From contig NZ_BOLV01000005.1 in assembly GCF_016861845.1 (NCBI RefSeq), positions 84,382 to 148,381 on the forward strand: DNA of 64,000 nt, written 5' to 3'. Under the pieces are notes generated by a model, which worked only from the letters and a program-made list of their open reading frames with translations, searched no databases and had not been told where the DNA came from. The position numbers and the translations under genes are program-made. Shown piece after piece: positions 1 to 8,231 of this stretch. Numbering within the stretch: position 1 is the first letter of the stretch; each line of letters opens with the position of its first letter. The stretch comes from Lacticaseibacillus suilingensis. Lineage in GTDB: Bacteria; Bacillota; Bacilli; Lactobacillales; Lactobacillaceae.

Positions 1-414
1 TTGCATCGAGATGGCAAAAGAAAAAATGGCAATGCCGCCTGGCTGTGCCAATGCGACTGCGGGAACCGCGTGACTGTTGACTCATACGCCATGCGCCACG
101 GCAGCGTGAGAAGCTGTGGCTGCTTGCGGCGCGATAACCTGCGGCGACTGGCCGAGATTAATCCGGCTTTTATGGACATGCAGCAACGCGGCGCCGCGGC
201 TTTGCAGGATCAACACGGCGTTTCCTACGCGTCACTGCATCGCGGCAAACGCAATCGTTCAGGCGTGATTGGGGTGAGCTATGACCGCGCCACTGGCCGG
301 TGGTGTGCACGCCTGCGCTACCACGGCAAATATGTCTTGCTCAAAATGTTCGCTCGCTTTAGTGATGCGGTCGCTGCTCGTCAGGCCGCCGAGAAGCAAT
401 ATTTAGGGCGCTGA
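1..414 (+). CDS. AP2-domain DNA-binding protein, 5'-partial
   Basis: The reading frame is open from the first base of the window, so the N-terminus is probably cut off; the TTG at position 1 need not be the start. The first third carries a cysteine pattern (CQCDCG, then SCGCL) typical of the short treble-clef-like region found before AP2 domains in phage and bacterial homing-associated proteins. The last 55 residues (RNRSGVIGVSYDR, then GRWCARLRYHGKY) fit an AP2/ERF-type DNA-binding domain. Such proteins are common in Firmicute phages and mobile elements, sometimes fused to HNH nucleases; no HNH motif is visible here. Function beyond DNA binding is unknown. It may be the edge of a mobile or phage-derived segment to the left. 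Confidence 0.7.
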   Translation: MHRDGKRKNGNAAWLCQCDCGNRVTVDSYAMRHGSVRSCGCLRRDNLRRLAEINPAFMDMQQRGAAALQDQHGVSYASLHRGKRNRSGVIGVSYDRATGRWCARLRYHGKYVLLKMFARFSDAVAARQAAEKQYLGR

Positions 415-621
415 AGGCGGCGTGTTGAGGGGGCAAGCAATTAAGCCTGCGTATTCGATGCCGGTCGAGGCCTTGGGTTAACCAGCCTTGACTGTTTGTT
501 CCCCTAGATAACACCTCCCTCGTAAGCCCCATGATGACTTCAGTGAGGCTGGCACGGCTTTCGTCGTGACCCCCCAAGCACGCAAGCAGTCTTGTCAGTC
601 CGCATTGAAGCTCGAGGCGTG

Positions 622-669
622 AATTGCCCCACCGTAGTTAGCTTTGGCTAATCACGATGGGGCAATTTT
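622..669. terminator. Long hairpin, probable intrinsic terminator
   Basis: A perfect 10-bp stem (622-631 with 658-667) is extended inward by TTAGC/GCTAA and CGT/ACG pairings, and is followed by a short T run. It sits between the AP2-like gene and the XRE regulator. The rest of 415-754 holds no gene or motif that I can recognise. Confidence 0.6.
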
Positions 670-754
670 GGTCCTTGTGGTTGAGTCACCAACGACAGCT
701 AAAATAGGTTTCCGTTTGGTTGACATATTTACCCGCAAGTTTACATTCACTCGC

Positions 755-783
755 TTGGCGTCCGCTTTGCTGTTCGCTACAAT
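755..783 (+). promoter_or_regulatory. Promoter of the XRE-regulator/ABC operon
   Basis: A -35 TTGGCG (755-760) and a -10 TACAAT (778-783) are separated by 17 bp. The predicted transcript would start about 12 nt before the ATG at 803, leaving just room for AGGAGG at 790-795. A TTGACA at 720-725 lies farther upstream and could serve a second promoter. Confidence 0.5.
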
Positions 784-802
784 GACAGCAGGAGGTGAGG
801 TC

Positions 803-1903
803 ATGCTCAATGTTGGCACTGTCATTTTAGCCCAGCGTAAAGCAGCTGGCCTGACGCAGCAAGCGGTCGCCGATTTTCTCGGTGTGTCCAAAGCGTCAGT
901 TTCGAAGTGGGAAACCGGGCAATCGTATCCAGACATCACGCTACTCCCGCTGCTCGCGAGCTTCTTCAACATCACGGTGGATGAGCTCTTGGCCTACTCG
1001 GCGCAGCTCTCCGATGCGGAAGTAGCGCAATTATATCGCCAGTTGCAGGCACGCTTGCTCAAAGAGTCGGCGGCGGTCGTGTATCAGGCCATTGAGGCGA
1101 CCATTCATCGCTACTACGCTTGCCCCAATTTGGTGCTGAGCATGGGGCTGCTCTTGCTTAACCACAGCGACTTACTGCCAGGCGATCGGCTTACCTACAT
1201 CCAAGAAGCGCAGGCATTGTTTGCCCATGTACCCACCATCACCCAGACACCAACGCTACTGGACAAGGCAACCAAGCTGGCGGCGATGTGCGATTTGATG
1301 TTGCAACAGCCGCAAGCCGTGTTGGCCAAATTAGGCCCCACCGCCCCGGAAGTCATGCCGGCGGATAGCTTGATTGCCGGCGCTTATCAGCAACTCGGGC
1401 AGGTGGATCAAGCGATTGCGACGCTTCAAAGCGGTTTGTATCAAAATGTTGCGGTGATGTTGAGCGGGTTAACCAATTACCTGCAGATGACGATCGCCGC
1501 GCCTGAACGCTTCACGGCCACGGTCCAGCGCGGCCAGGCGCTGATTGAGGCCTTCAAGGTGGCAACGCTCAATCCAATCGTGGCGATTAACTTTTGGAGC
1601 AGTGCCGCGGTGGGCTTTGGGGCGCTCAACCAAGCGGACCAGGTGGCCCAGCAGTTACACCTGCTGTTGCCAGTGCTGCAGACCTTGCCGGAACCTTTGA
1701 CCCTGCATGGCGATGATTATTTTGACCAAATCGATGACTGGCTGGCAGCCACCGAAACCGCCGGCGTGACGCCGCGCAACTCGGGGCATGTGAAGGCGGA
1801 ACTCGCCCAACTGCTGCTGACGCATCCGGCGCTGCAAGCGGTCTTCAAGCAGCCGGCCTTAGCACCGCTGCAAGCGCAATTGAAGGAGCTTACCCATGAC
1901 TGA
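803..1903 (+). CDS. XRE-family transcriptional regulator with helical C-terminal region
   Basis: This 366-residue protein has an N-terminal helix-turn-helix of the HTH_3/XRE type (about residues 5-60, with QQAVADFLGVSKASVSKWE as the recognition region). A long helical, alanine/leucine-rich region follows that resembles a TPR-like array (about 110-340). The ATG at 803 is chosen because AGGAGG sits 7 nt upstream and the homology begins there; the frame stays open farther upstream without a ribosome site. The stop overlaps the next gene by 8 nt, so it is cotranscribed with the membrane protein and ABC transporter that follow and probably controls them. The signal sensed is unknown. Confidence 0.8.
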   Translation: MLNVGTVILAQRKAAGLTQQAVADFLGVSKASVSKWETGQSYPDITLLPLLASFFNITVDELLAYSAQLSDAEVAQLYRQLQARLLKESAAVVYQAIEATIHRYYACPNLVLSMGLLLLNHSDLLPGDRLTYIQEAQALFAHVPTITQTPTLLDKATKLAAMCDLMLQQPQAVLAKLGPTAPEVMPADSLIAGAYQQLGQVDQAIATLQSGLYQNVAVMLSGLTNYLQMTIAAPERFTATVQRGQALIEAFKVATLNPIVAINFWSSAAVGFGALNQADQVAQQLHLLLPVLQTLPEPLTLHGDDYFDQIDDWLAATETAGVTPRNSGHVKAELAQLLLTHPALQAVFKQPALAPLQAQLKELTHD

Positions 1904-2105
1904 CTTTGAGCTGATTAAAGAATACTTGCCGTTCCTGATTCCAGCGGTGCTGATCGAGCTGGTGCTGGCGATTACCGGCGTGATCAGTGTGCTGCGCCAT
2001 CCGCATTACCGGTTCGGTAACCGCATCCTATGGCTATTGCTGGTGATTTTCGTGCAACCGTTTGGACCGTTGCTGTATTTCTTCGCCGGCCGCGAGGTGG
2101 AGTGA
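1896..2105 (+). CDS. Small PLD-nuclease N-terminal-like membrane protein (YxlE type)
   Basis: This is a 69-residue protein with two hydrophobic segments (about 11-32 and 44-64) separated by a short basic stretch (RHPHYRFGNR). The pattern, including the W-x-L-x-x-x-F-x-Q-P-x-G-P-x-x-Y-F region, is that of the PLDc_N family of small membrane proteins; there is no catalytic phospholipase domain. In Bacillus subtilis the family member YxlE lies beside an ABC transporter (YxlFG) and takes part in controlling the SigY system. Here it overlaps the regulator upstream by 8 nt and the ATPase downstream by 1 nt, the same arrangement, so I infer a role in controlling or assisting this transporter. Confidence 0.8.
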   Translation: MTDFELIKEYLPFLIPAVLIELVLAITGVISVLRHPHYRFGNRILWLLLVIFVQPFGPLLYFFAGREVE

Positions 2106-2971
2106 TGGGCTTACTCACATTAACCAAGGTCAGTAAAGCATTCGGCAACCAGCAGGTGCTGAAGGGGCTGGACTTAGATGTGCCACAAGGGGCCATTTAT
2201 GGCTTTGTCGGGGAAAATGGGGCCGGCAAAACGACCACCATGCGCCTGATTTTAGGCCTGGAGCCACTAGACTCGGGCACCATTACTTTTACTGGTCAGC
2301 CGGTGAAGTTTGGCCACACCCAGGGCATCGGCTATCTGCCGGATGTGCCGGCGTATTACGGCGACCTCAGCGCCCGCGAGTATTTGACGCTGTGCGGGCG
2401 GCTGACCCAAACCGCGCACCTGCATGAGCGGGTGGGCGAAATGCTGCACCTTGTCGGTTTGCCGGACACGCGGCGCCGGGTCCACGGGTTTTCTCGCGGC
2501 ATGAAGCAGCGGCTCGGGATTGCTAGCGCGTTACTGGATCGGCCAGCCATGCTACTGTGCGATGAGCCGACGTCCGCCTTGGATCCTGCAGGCCGACGCG
2601 AATTTTTGGCGTTGCTGGCCAGTGTGCACAATGAAACGACGATTTTGCTGTCAACCCATATTCTTAGTGACGTGGAGCGGATTTGTGATTACGTCGGGAT
2701 TTTGCATGCGGGTAAGCTGCAGATGCAAGGGCCGCTGCAAGCCTTGTTGGCCGCGCATACCCAACCGGCCACCCGCTTTACCTTTAGCAATGAGGCTCAG
2801 GCGCAGGCTGCCGCAACGCTGCTAGGCGGGGCGGCGACGGCCAGCCAAGTGACCGTTACCACCGATGCCCAGGCCGCATTGAGGCAACTGCTGGCGCAGC
2901 ATTTGATGCCCACGGCGTTCAATCCCATCAAAGCCAGCCTGGAGCAGCTGTTCATGGAGGTGATCGCATGA
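2105..2971 (+). CDS. ABC transporter ATP-binding protein (YxlF/CcmA type)
   Basis: The 288-residue ATPase has Walker A GENGAGKT (about residues 39-46), a signature region GFSRGMKQRLG, Walker B MLLCDEP and the H-loop STH. It has the C-terminal extension of the multidrug/antibiotic-export subfamily of ABC ATPases paired with ABC-2 permeases. The start is taken as the ATG that overlaps the stop of the upstream gene by one base (TGATG); the longer frame with 25 more residues lacks family similarity. It overlaps the permease by ATGA. It most likely powers export of a small molecule or peptide with the next gene; substrate unknown. Confidence 0.88.
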   Translation: MGLLTLTKVSKAFGNQQVLKGLDLDVPQGAIYGFVGENGAGKTTTMRLILGLEPLDSGTITFTGQPVKFGHTQGIGYLPDVPAYYGDLSAREYLTLCGRLTQTAHLHERVGEMLHLVGLPDTRRRVHGFSRGMKQRLGIASALLDRPAMLLCDEPTSALDPAGRREFLALLASVHNETTILLSTHILSDVERICDYVGILHAGKLQMQGPLQALLAAHTQPATRFTFSNEAQAQAAATLLGGAATASQVTVTTDAQAALRQLLAQHLMPTAFNPIKASLEQLFMEVIA

Positions 2972-3729
2972 GGGGTTACTGGCTGATGTTGCAAAATGAA
3001 CTTATTTTGGCTTGGCGCCGGTATCGCCTCGTGGTGCTGGCGCTGGTGTTCTTGTTGTTTGGCATCGAAGCCCCGCTGGTAGCGAAGCTGACGCCGGCGC
3101 TACTGAAGTCCATTGGGCAGGGGATGACCATTACCCTGCCCAAGCCGACCAGTGTGATGGCCTGGCAGCAATACTACAAGAACATGACTCAAATCGGCCT
3201 CTTTGTGCTGGCGATTGTGGCTTCCGGAACCGTCAGTCGGGAATTGAATGAGGGCACCTTGGTGATTTTGGTGGCAAAAGGGCTGCGGCGTAATGCCGTG
3301 ATCATGGCTAAGTACACCATGGCGCTACTGCAGTGGGTGGTGGCGCTGCTGCTGGCCTTTGGTGTCACTTACGCCTATACCGCCTACTACTTTCCTGATG
3401 ACCTCAGTCCGCATCCCTGGCTGGCGCTGTGGCCGCTGCTCTGGTTTGGCGTGTTGTGGCTGGCTATCATCATTTTGGGCTCGACCCTCAGTAAAAGTGG
3501 TTTCACCGGTTTTTTGCTTGGCGCCGGGGTCTATTTAGGCCTAACGCTGCTGAACATGTTCAAAGCGGTGCATCGCTTCAATCCAGTGAGCCTAACCAAT
3601 GACAACTTAGCGCTATTGACTGGCACTAAAACGTTTTGGTCGCTGGCGCCGGCCTACGCGGTGACGCTAGCAGGGGCTGTGGCCTGCCTAGCATTGGCGA
3701 TGCTGGTGCTGAAAAAGCGGCGCCTGTGA
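2968..3729 (+). CDS. ABC-2 type permease (YxlG-like)
   Basis: The 253-residue integral membrane protein has about six hydrophobic segments. It contains the ABC-2 permease hallmark in which a helix is followed by SRELNEGTLVILVAKGLRR, the conserved cytoplasmic elbow region that contacts the ATPase. It overlaps the ATPase gene by four bases and is the last gene of the unit, being followed by a strong terminator. Together with the ATPase and the small PLDc_N protein it forms a YxlEFG-like exporter. Substrate unknown; such transporters often serve in self-protection against peptides or antibiotics. Confidence 0.8.
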   Translation: MRGYWLMLQNELILAWRRYRLVVLALVFLLFGIEAPLVAKLTPALLKSIGQGMTITLPKPTSVMAWQQYYKNMTQIGLFVLAIVASGTVSRELNEGTLVILVAKGLRRNAVIMAKYTMALLQWVVALLLAFGVTYAYTAYYFPDDLSPHPWLALWPLLWFGVLWLAIIILGSTLSKSGFTGFLLGAGVYLGLTLLNMFKAVHRFNPVSLTNDNLALLTGTKTFWSLAPAYAVTLAGAVACLALAMLVLKKRRL

Positions 3730-3750
3730 GGACGCAGTGAACCAAATCAA

Positions 3751-3786
3751 AGATGCCGTCTTCGTCGCAGAAGGCGGCATCTTTTT
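3751..3786. terminator. Intrinsic terminator between convergent genes
   Basis: A 13-bp stem with one G-T pair (3751-3763 with 3770-3782) has a 6-nt loop and TTTTT at 3782-3786. It ends the ABC operon and may also serve the convergent gene ending at 3790. Confidence 0.85.
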
Positions 3787-3789
3787 GCC

Positions 3790-4434
3790 TCACAGCCAGG
3801 CGGGCTTGTTGCCATCGGTGTGTGGCTTGTTCAGGCCGATACTGTCATGCGGATACAGGTTCGGTTCTTTGATCAGTTTCACAATGAAGTCCGCCACGCT
3901 TTGCCGCGAGACTTCGGTGCCTTTGAAGGGTTCAGCAGCGCCAGAGAGTTCATAATCGATTTCATCTTTGTCGGTGAGCCAGGCCGGCCGCAGCTGGGTC
4001 GCATTGATTTCAGGATGCGCCGCGAGCAGTTTGGCCGATGCGCGAAAGCCTGGTAGGTAGGCTTTGATCGCCTGCTCGTTCCACTGGCCAAATTTACCAG
4101 GCACTTCATGTAAGGCGCCGAGCGCGGAATAGAAAATCAGGCGCGTGCGCCCAGTGGCCGCCATCGCCGTGATGATGGCTTGGGTGAAGGTGGCGAGCTG
4201 GACGCCGCCAAGGTTGGAATAAACCACATCCGCGTCGACCATGGCTGCGGTCAAAGCGGCGACATCCTGCGCATCGCCTTCAACTAAAGTCACGCGTGGG
4301 TTAACTTGATAACGGTTCAGGCGAGTGGCGTGGCGTAGATATAGCACTAAATCATCATCTGTTTCAGCCAGCAAGCGGTCGATCACGATTTGGGCGGTGG
4401 CGCCGTGAGCGCCGAGAATTAGAATTTTGGTCAT
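3790..4434 (-). CDS. NAD(P)-binding atypical SDR-family protein (NmrA/YwnB-like)
   Basis: The 214-residue protein begins with a Rossmann nucleotide-binding motif (ILILGAHGATAQ, residues 4-15), characteristic of atypical short-chain dehydrogenases that often bind NADPH. A YSALGA motif near residue 103 follows a beta-strand where the catalytic Ser/Tyr region would lie, but the YxxxK pair is not clear, so it may be a redox sensor or reductase rather than a classical dehydrogenase. AGGAAG lies before the ATG. It follows the MalY-type gene by 36 nt on the same strand and is likely cotranscribed. Substrate unknown. Confidence 0.75.
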   Translation of the reverse strand: MTKILILGAHGATAQIVIDRLLAETDDDLVLYLRHATRLNRYQVNPRVTLVEGDAQDVAALTAAMVDADVVYSNLGGVQLATFTQAIITAMAATGRTRLIFYSALGALHEVPGKFGQWNEQAIKAYLPGFRASAKLLAAHPEINATQLRPAWLTDKDEIDYELSGAAEPFKGTEVSRQSVADFIVKLIKEPNLYPHDSIGLNKPHTDGNKPAWL

Positions 4435-4470
4435 GGAAATCTTCCTTTCTTGTTTGCGCGCAGTGGGGTT

Positions 4471-5634
4471 TTATTCTTGCTGATAAAGCTCAATGCCATT
4501 TGCCAAGCGGTTTAGACCATCCGCCAACATGGCAGGGGGGCAGGCAAAATTAAGTCGCAAGAAATGAGCGCCATCACCGCGGTAGACGCTGCCGGCTGAG
4601 ACAATCAGGCCGGTTGAAGCGCGCAATGCCGAGGCTAGCTTTTCCGCGTTAGTTGAAATGGCCTGCACATCCAGCCACATCAGATAGGTGGCGCTGCTTT
4701 CAATCACTTTGACCTCTGGCAGGTTGGCGGCGATGAAGTTTTTAGCTTGCTCGGCATTAGCTGCCAGTTGCTGGCGTAAGGCGCGCAACCAATCGGCGCC
4801 CTGCGTGTACGCCGCAATCGTCCCGGGAATCGCCAGCAGGTTTGGCTCTGCTACCTCATCGGTATTCAAACCGCGATTGACCTGCGCCCGTAATGCAGGG
4901 TCCGGCACAATGACAGTCGCGGCATGGAGAGCAGCAACGTTAAAGGTTTTGCTTGGTGAGACCAGCGAGATGGTATTGTCATGTAGCACTGCCGGGAGTG
5001 AAAACACCGGTGTGTAGTCTGGCCCTTGCCAAACCAAGTCGCCGTGAATCTCATCAGCCACCAAAACAACGTGATGGCGCAGGCATAACGTCGCAATCTT
5101 TTCTAGCTCCGCCTGCGTCCAGACCTTGCCAATGGGATTATGCGGGTTACATAAGATCATCATCGTGGTCAGCGGCAGCGCGAGTTTGGCCTCAAGGTCA
5201 GTCCATTTGATGTGATAATGGCCGTCTTGGTAGTGCAAATCGCTAGAGAGCACATGCCGCCCGTTGTTTTCAATGGAGTGGTAGAAGATATCATAAATTG
5301 GCGCCTGAACTAAAACATTGTCGCCCACATGCGTCAGCCTTCGCACAATAGCTGATAAAGCGGGGATGACCCCGGTGGCAAACAGCATCCAATCAGGCGC
5401 AGGTTTGGCGTGGTGCATGTTACTATACCAAGTCGCAACGGCGGCGAAGTAGTCGGGTCCTGGTGCTTCGTAGCCAAAAGCGCCAAGTGAAATTTTGTCC
5501 TGCATTGCGGTCAAGATGGCTGGAGCCGTGCGGAAATCCATGTCAGCAATCCACATCGGGAGCTCGCCGGGCTGAACATTCCATTTGATTGAATTGGTGG
5601 CGCGCCGATCTGGAGCGTTGTCAAAGTCGTACAT
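4471..5634 (-). CDS. MalY/PatB-family PLP-dependent C-S lyase/aminotransferase
   Basis: This 387-residue fold-type I pyridoxal-phosphate enzyme fits the MalY/PatB family: it begins RRATNSIKWN...PMWIADMDF, the family's signature N-terminus, and carries the PLP lysine in SPSKTFN (Lys229). Members cleave cystathionine or cysteine conjugates to thiol, pyruvate and ammonia; in lactobacilli they contribute to sulfur amino-acid turnover and volatile sulfur formation. The ATG overlaps the stop of the DUF3737 gene by one base (TAATG), so the two are translationally coupled. No substrate can be named from sequence alone. Confidence 0.88.
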   Translation of the reverse strand: MYDFDNAPDRRATNSIKWNVQPGELPMWIADMDFRTAPAILTAMQDKISLGAFGYEAPGPDYFAAVATWYSNMHHAKPAPDWMLFATGVIPALSAIVRRLTHVGDNVLVQAPIYDIFYHSIENNGRHVLSSDLHYQDGHYHIKWTDLEAKLALPLTTMMILCNPHNPIGKVWTQAELEKIATLCLRHHVVLVADEIHGDLVWQGPDYTPVFSLPAVLHDNTISLVSPSKTFNVAALHAATVIVPDPALRAQVNRGLNTDEVAEPNLLAIPGTIAAYTQGADWLRALRQQLAANAEQAKNFIAANLPEVKVIESSATYLMWLDVQAISTNAEKLASALRASTGLIVSAGSVYRGDGAHFLRLNFACPPAMLADGLNRLANGIELYQQE

Positions 5635-6500
5635 TAAGCCGACTTCCTTTCTACAATTGGAACAGCGGTGGTGATTTCAGTTTGGCTCGGGTCGATTTTG
5701 GTGTGATCAAGAATCAAGGTGTCGATACCATGGGCGTGAATGCGGCCGCTGATGGGATTTTTGACACTTAAGATATCAGAGGTAATCTCCGCTTCAATGT
5801 CGCTGCAGTACTCAAAGGCCAAATCTGTGCGCAGTAGCTGGCAATTTTTCATGTTTAAATGATGGATGTAACAGAGCCCCTGCTGACTTTCGATGGTGCA
5901 ATTAATCAGCGTCAGATGCTTGGTGTTCCAAGCCAGATATTCGCCGGTGATGGTCGAGTCATACAGCGTGACATTCTCACAGTTCCAGAAGGCATCCTTG
6001 GCGACAAAGGTCGAATGGTGCGCCTCAATATTTTTGGCGCCATCGAAACAGTAATTACCAATCAGATTCACATGGTCGAGATAGATGTTGCTGCTATCTT
6101 TGCCGAAATAGTCGCCATTGATTTGAACGTCTTCAAGACGGACGTCATCACAGGTCCACATCGTTTCTTCAGCGGCGGCAAAGTGGACATGCGCGAGTCT
6201 AATCTGACTACTGCGCCGAAAGAGTTTGGGAGCCTGCAAAGCGCTGTTGGTGATAGTGATGTCATGGGTGTACCAAATCCCAGACCGGGCCATGGTTTCA
6301 AAGGTCGTGTGATCGGCCTGGATGTGGTGGCTGTACCAAAGCGGATATTTCCATTTGAAAATGGTGTTAGTCAGTCGAATGTTGCGACTTTCCTTCAGCG
6401 GCGATTCGCCTTCGCCAAACACCGTGCGGTCAATGCGCGCATCATGTTCGGCAAACAGGGAGCGTTCCCCTTTAAAATAATCATTACTATATTGATTCAT
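5634..6500 (-). CDS. DUF3737 family right-handed beta-helix protein
   Basis: The 288-residue protein is built of irregular repeats of about 20 residues rich in N, T, D and aromatic residues (such as CDDVRLEDVQINGDYFGK and CENVTLYDSTITGEYLAW), the pattern of a parallel beta-helix, matching DUF3737. There is no signal peptide, so it should act in the cytoplasm. Proteins of this family are widespread in lactobacilli and streptococci next to MalY-type or oxidoreductase genes but their role is unknown. AGGAGG lies 6 nt before the ATG. An intrinsic terminator sits directly upstream of this ribosome site, so expression may depend on read-through. Confidence 0.8.
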   Translation of the reverse strand: MNQYSNDYFKGERSLFAEHDARIDRTVFGEGESPLKESRNIRLTNTIFKWKYPLWYSHHIQADHTTFETMARSGIWYTHDITITNSALQAPKLFRRSSQIRLAHVHFAAAEETMWTCDDVRLEDVQINGDYFGKDSSNIYLDHVNLIGNYCFDGAKNIEAHHSTFVAKDAFWNCENVTLYDSTITGEYLAWNTKHLTLINCTIESQQGLCYIHHLNMKNCQLLRTDLAFEYCSDIEAEITSDILSVKNPISGRIHAHGIDTLILDHTKIDPSQTEITTAVPIVERKSA

Positions 6501-6511
6501 AATGGCCTCCT

Positions 6512-6545
6512 AAAAAAGGCACATCGTAGGCAAACACGATGTGCC
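6512..6545 (-). terminator. Terminator/attenuator upstream of the DUF3737 ribosome site
   Basis: On the minus strand a perfect 10-bp stem (6536-6545 with 6518-6527, 8-nt loop) is followed by six Ts (6512-6517) and then at once by AGGAGG of the next co-directional gene. It ends the acetyltransferase-SDR-hydrolase operon, but its position allows partial read-through into DUF3737-malY. Confidence 0.8.
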
Positions 6546-6551
6546 AGGTGA

Positions 6552-7475
6552 CTACAGGGCTTCGTCAAAGAAGGCTTGCAACTTAGCAAATGGAATCTTG
6601 GTGGTGTCATCGTAAAGGTCAATGTGATTGGCACCAGGAATGATGACCAGCTGCTTAGGCTCGGCGGCCACTTCATAGGCCCGCTCTGAGAAGCCTTTGG
6701 AAAAGGCCTGATCCCCGGCAATCAACATGAGTGGACGCGGCGAGATTTCCGCGATTTTGTCCAGCAAGGTAAAGTTCATGAAGGCCATGCTGGAGGTTTC
6801 AGTAAAGGTGGTAATGGCGTTGGGGTGCCAGCCGCGACTCGTGAAATAAAAGTCACCGAATTCTCGGAACACGGGGTCATCATTTTCATCGGCCAGTGCA
6901 GAGCCGCGCGCCCCTAATGCCGGCTGGTCGCTTTCAAAGTCGACGTAACGTTGCTCGGCAATGGCAGCCAGGTGTGCTTGGCGTTCTTCTTTGGTCCCTT
7001 CCTGGTGCGCGGCGGCAATGTCAACCATGCTGGCGGTGGCGACGGCCTTAATGCGAGGGTCAACCGCGGTAGCGCTTAAGGCAAAACTGCCACTGCCGCA
7101 AATGCCGATCACACCGATCCGCTCGCGGTCAACAAACGGCCGGGTGCCCAGATAATCCACACTGGCATGAAAATCCTCCACAAAAATGTCGGGACTAGAG
7201 ACATGCCGCGGGTTACCACCAGAAAAACCGTTGAAAGACGGGTCGAAGGCTAACGCCACATAACCGCGTGTCGCCATTTCCTGGGCGTAAATGCCAGGGC
7301 CTTGTTCCTTAACGCCGCTGTATGGAGGGCCAACCACCAAAGCAGGATATTGCCGGTCGCTCTGCATCTTTTTGGGGGTGTAGAGGTCGGCCGCCAGTTC
7401 GATGCCGTAGCGATTGTGAAAGCGTACCGTTTTACGTGAAACTTTGGGACTGAGTTTGAAAATATAGTTATCCAT
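6552..7475 (-). CDS. Alpha/beta hydrolase with cysteine nucleophile (DLH/YcjY type)
   Basis: The 307-residue alpha/beta hydrolase has the nucleophile elbow GICGSG with Cys126 instead of Ser, as in dienelactone hydrolase and YcjY-like proteins. The candidate catalytic His lies in GANHIDLYDD near residue 287, and the acid probably in AGDQAF. There is no signal peptide. It lies 12 nt downstream of the SDR gene in a minus-strand operon that starts with the acetyltransferase at 8802, with AGGAG before its ATG. Other genes in the operon (SDR, acetyltransferase) suggest detoxification or modification of a small carbonyl or ester compound. Substrate unknown. Confidence 0.8.
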   Translation of the reverse strand: MDNYIFKLSPKVSRKTVRFHNRYGIELAADLYTPKKMQSDRQYPALVVGPPYSGVKEQGPGIYAQEMATRGYVALAFDPSFNGFSGGNPRHVSSPDIFVEDFHASVDYLGTRPFVDRERIGVIGICGSGSFALSATAVDPRIKAVATASMVDIAAAHQEGTKEERQAHLAAIAEQRYVDFESDQPALGARGSALADENDDPVFREFGDFYFTSRGWHPNAITTFTETSSMAFMNFTLLDKIAEISPRPLMLIAGDQAFSKGFSERAYEVAAEPKQLVIIPGANHIDLYDDTTKIPFAKLQAFFDEAL

Positions 7476-7487
7476 TTTGAGGACTCC

Positions 7488-8231
7488 TTACCATGGTTGA
7501 TCCGTCGGGCCGACGGTGAATTCGTTGACGTTGGTATCTTCAGGCATATCGATGGCGAAGGCGACGACCTGGGCAATGCGATCGGCGGTGATTTCGTAGG
7601 TGTCATAGGTTTGCTGCATCCCAGCGGCGGCACTCGGATCGGTGATGGTCGCCAGGAGCTCGGTTTTGATGGCAGCGGGATAGATGGTGGCCGTGCGGAT
7701 GTGACTGCCTTCTTGCGCTGCTTCCATGCGCAACACCTCCATCAAGTCGCGAACGGCCCATTTGGTGGCGCCATAAACTGCCCCGCCTGGGTAGGCTTTG
7801 AGGCCAGCCACCGAGCTGGTTGCGATGAAGTGGCCAGACTTCTGGGCTTTGAAGGTCGGCAGCGCGGCAGCAATGCCGTTTAGCACGCCTTTGAGGTTCA
7901 CATCGACCATCCGATTCCATTCGTCAACCTTCAGCGCCGACAGCGGGGAGTTCGGCATCAGGCCGGCATTCAAAAACATCACGTCGATGCCGCCAAATGC
8001 GTCTTTGGCTAACTGCACCAAGTTTTCGTTATCAGCAGGCCGCACAACATCGGTCACGCGGTAAACGGCTTGACCGCCGGCAGCGATGATGTCGTCAGCT
8101 AGCGCCTTGAGCTTATCTTCACGCCGCGCGCCTAGCACGACTTTGGCGCCGCGGCTGGCCAATAATTTGGCGGTTTCGGCGCCAATGCCGCTTGAAGCGC
8201 CAGTGATGACAACTACTTTATCTTTAATCAT
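7488..8231 (-). CDS. Short-chain dehydrogenase/reductase (classical SDR)
   Basis: The 247-residue enzyme has the SDR cofactor motif TGASSGIG (residues 10-17), the NAG motif FLNAGLMP, and the catalytic Ser in TSSVAG with Y-G-A-T-K as the YxxxK pair. The start at 8231 is chosen because AAGGAG lies 8 nt upstream and the cofactor fold begins at residue 5; the frame is open 42 codons farther but that part overlaps the acetyltransferase. It overlaps the acetyltransferase by 8 nt, so the two are translationally coupled. It probably reduces or oxidises a small alcohol/ketone with NADP(H); substrate unknown. Confidence 0.88.
   Translation of the reverse strand: MIKDKVVVITGASSGIGAETAKLLASRGAKVVLGARREDKLKALADDIIAAGGQAVYRVTDVVRPADNENLVQLAKDAFGGIDVMFLNAGLMPNSPLSALKVDEWNRMVDVNLKGVLNGIAAALPTFKAQKSGHFIATSSVAGLKAYPGGAVYGATKWAVRDLMEVLRMEAAQEGSHIRTATIYPAAIKTELLATITDPSAAAGMQQTYDTYEITADRIAQVVAFAIDMPEDTNVNEFTVGPTDQPW

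Noticed and set aside
5859..6551. 230-codon plus-strand frame opposite DUF3737
   Set aside because: Antisense shadow of the beta-helix repeats; no start signals.
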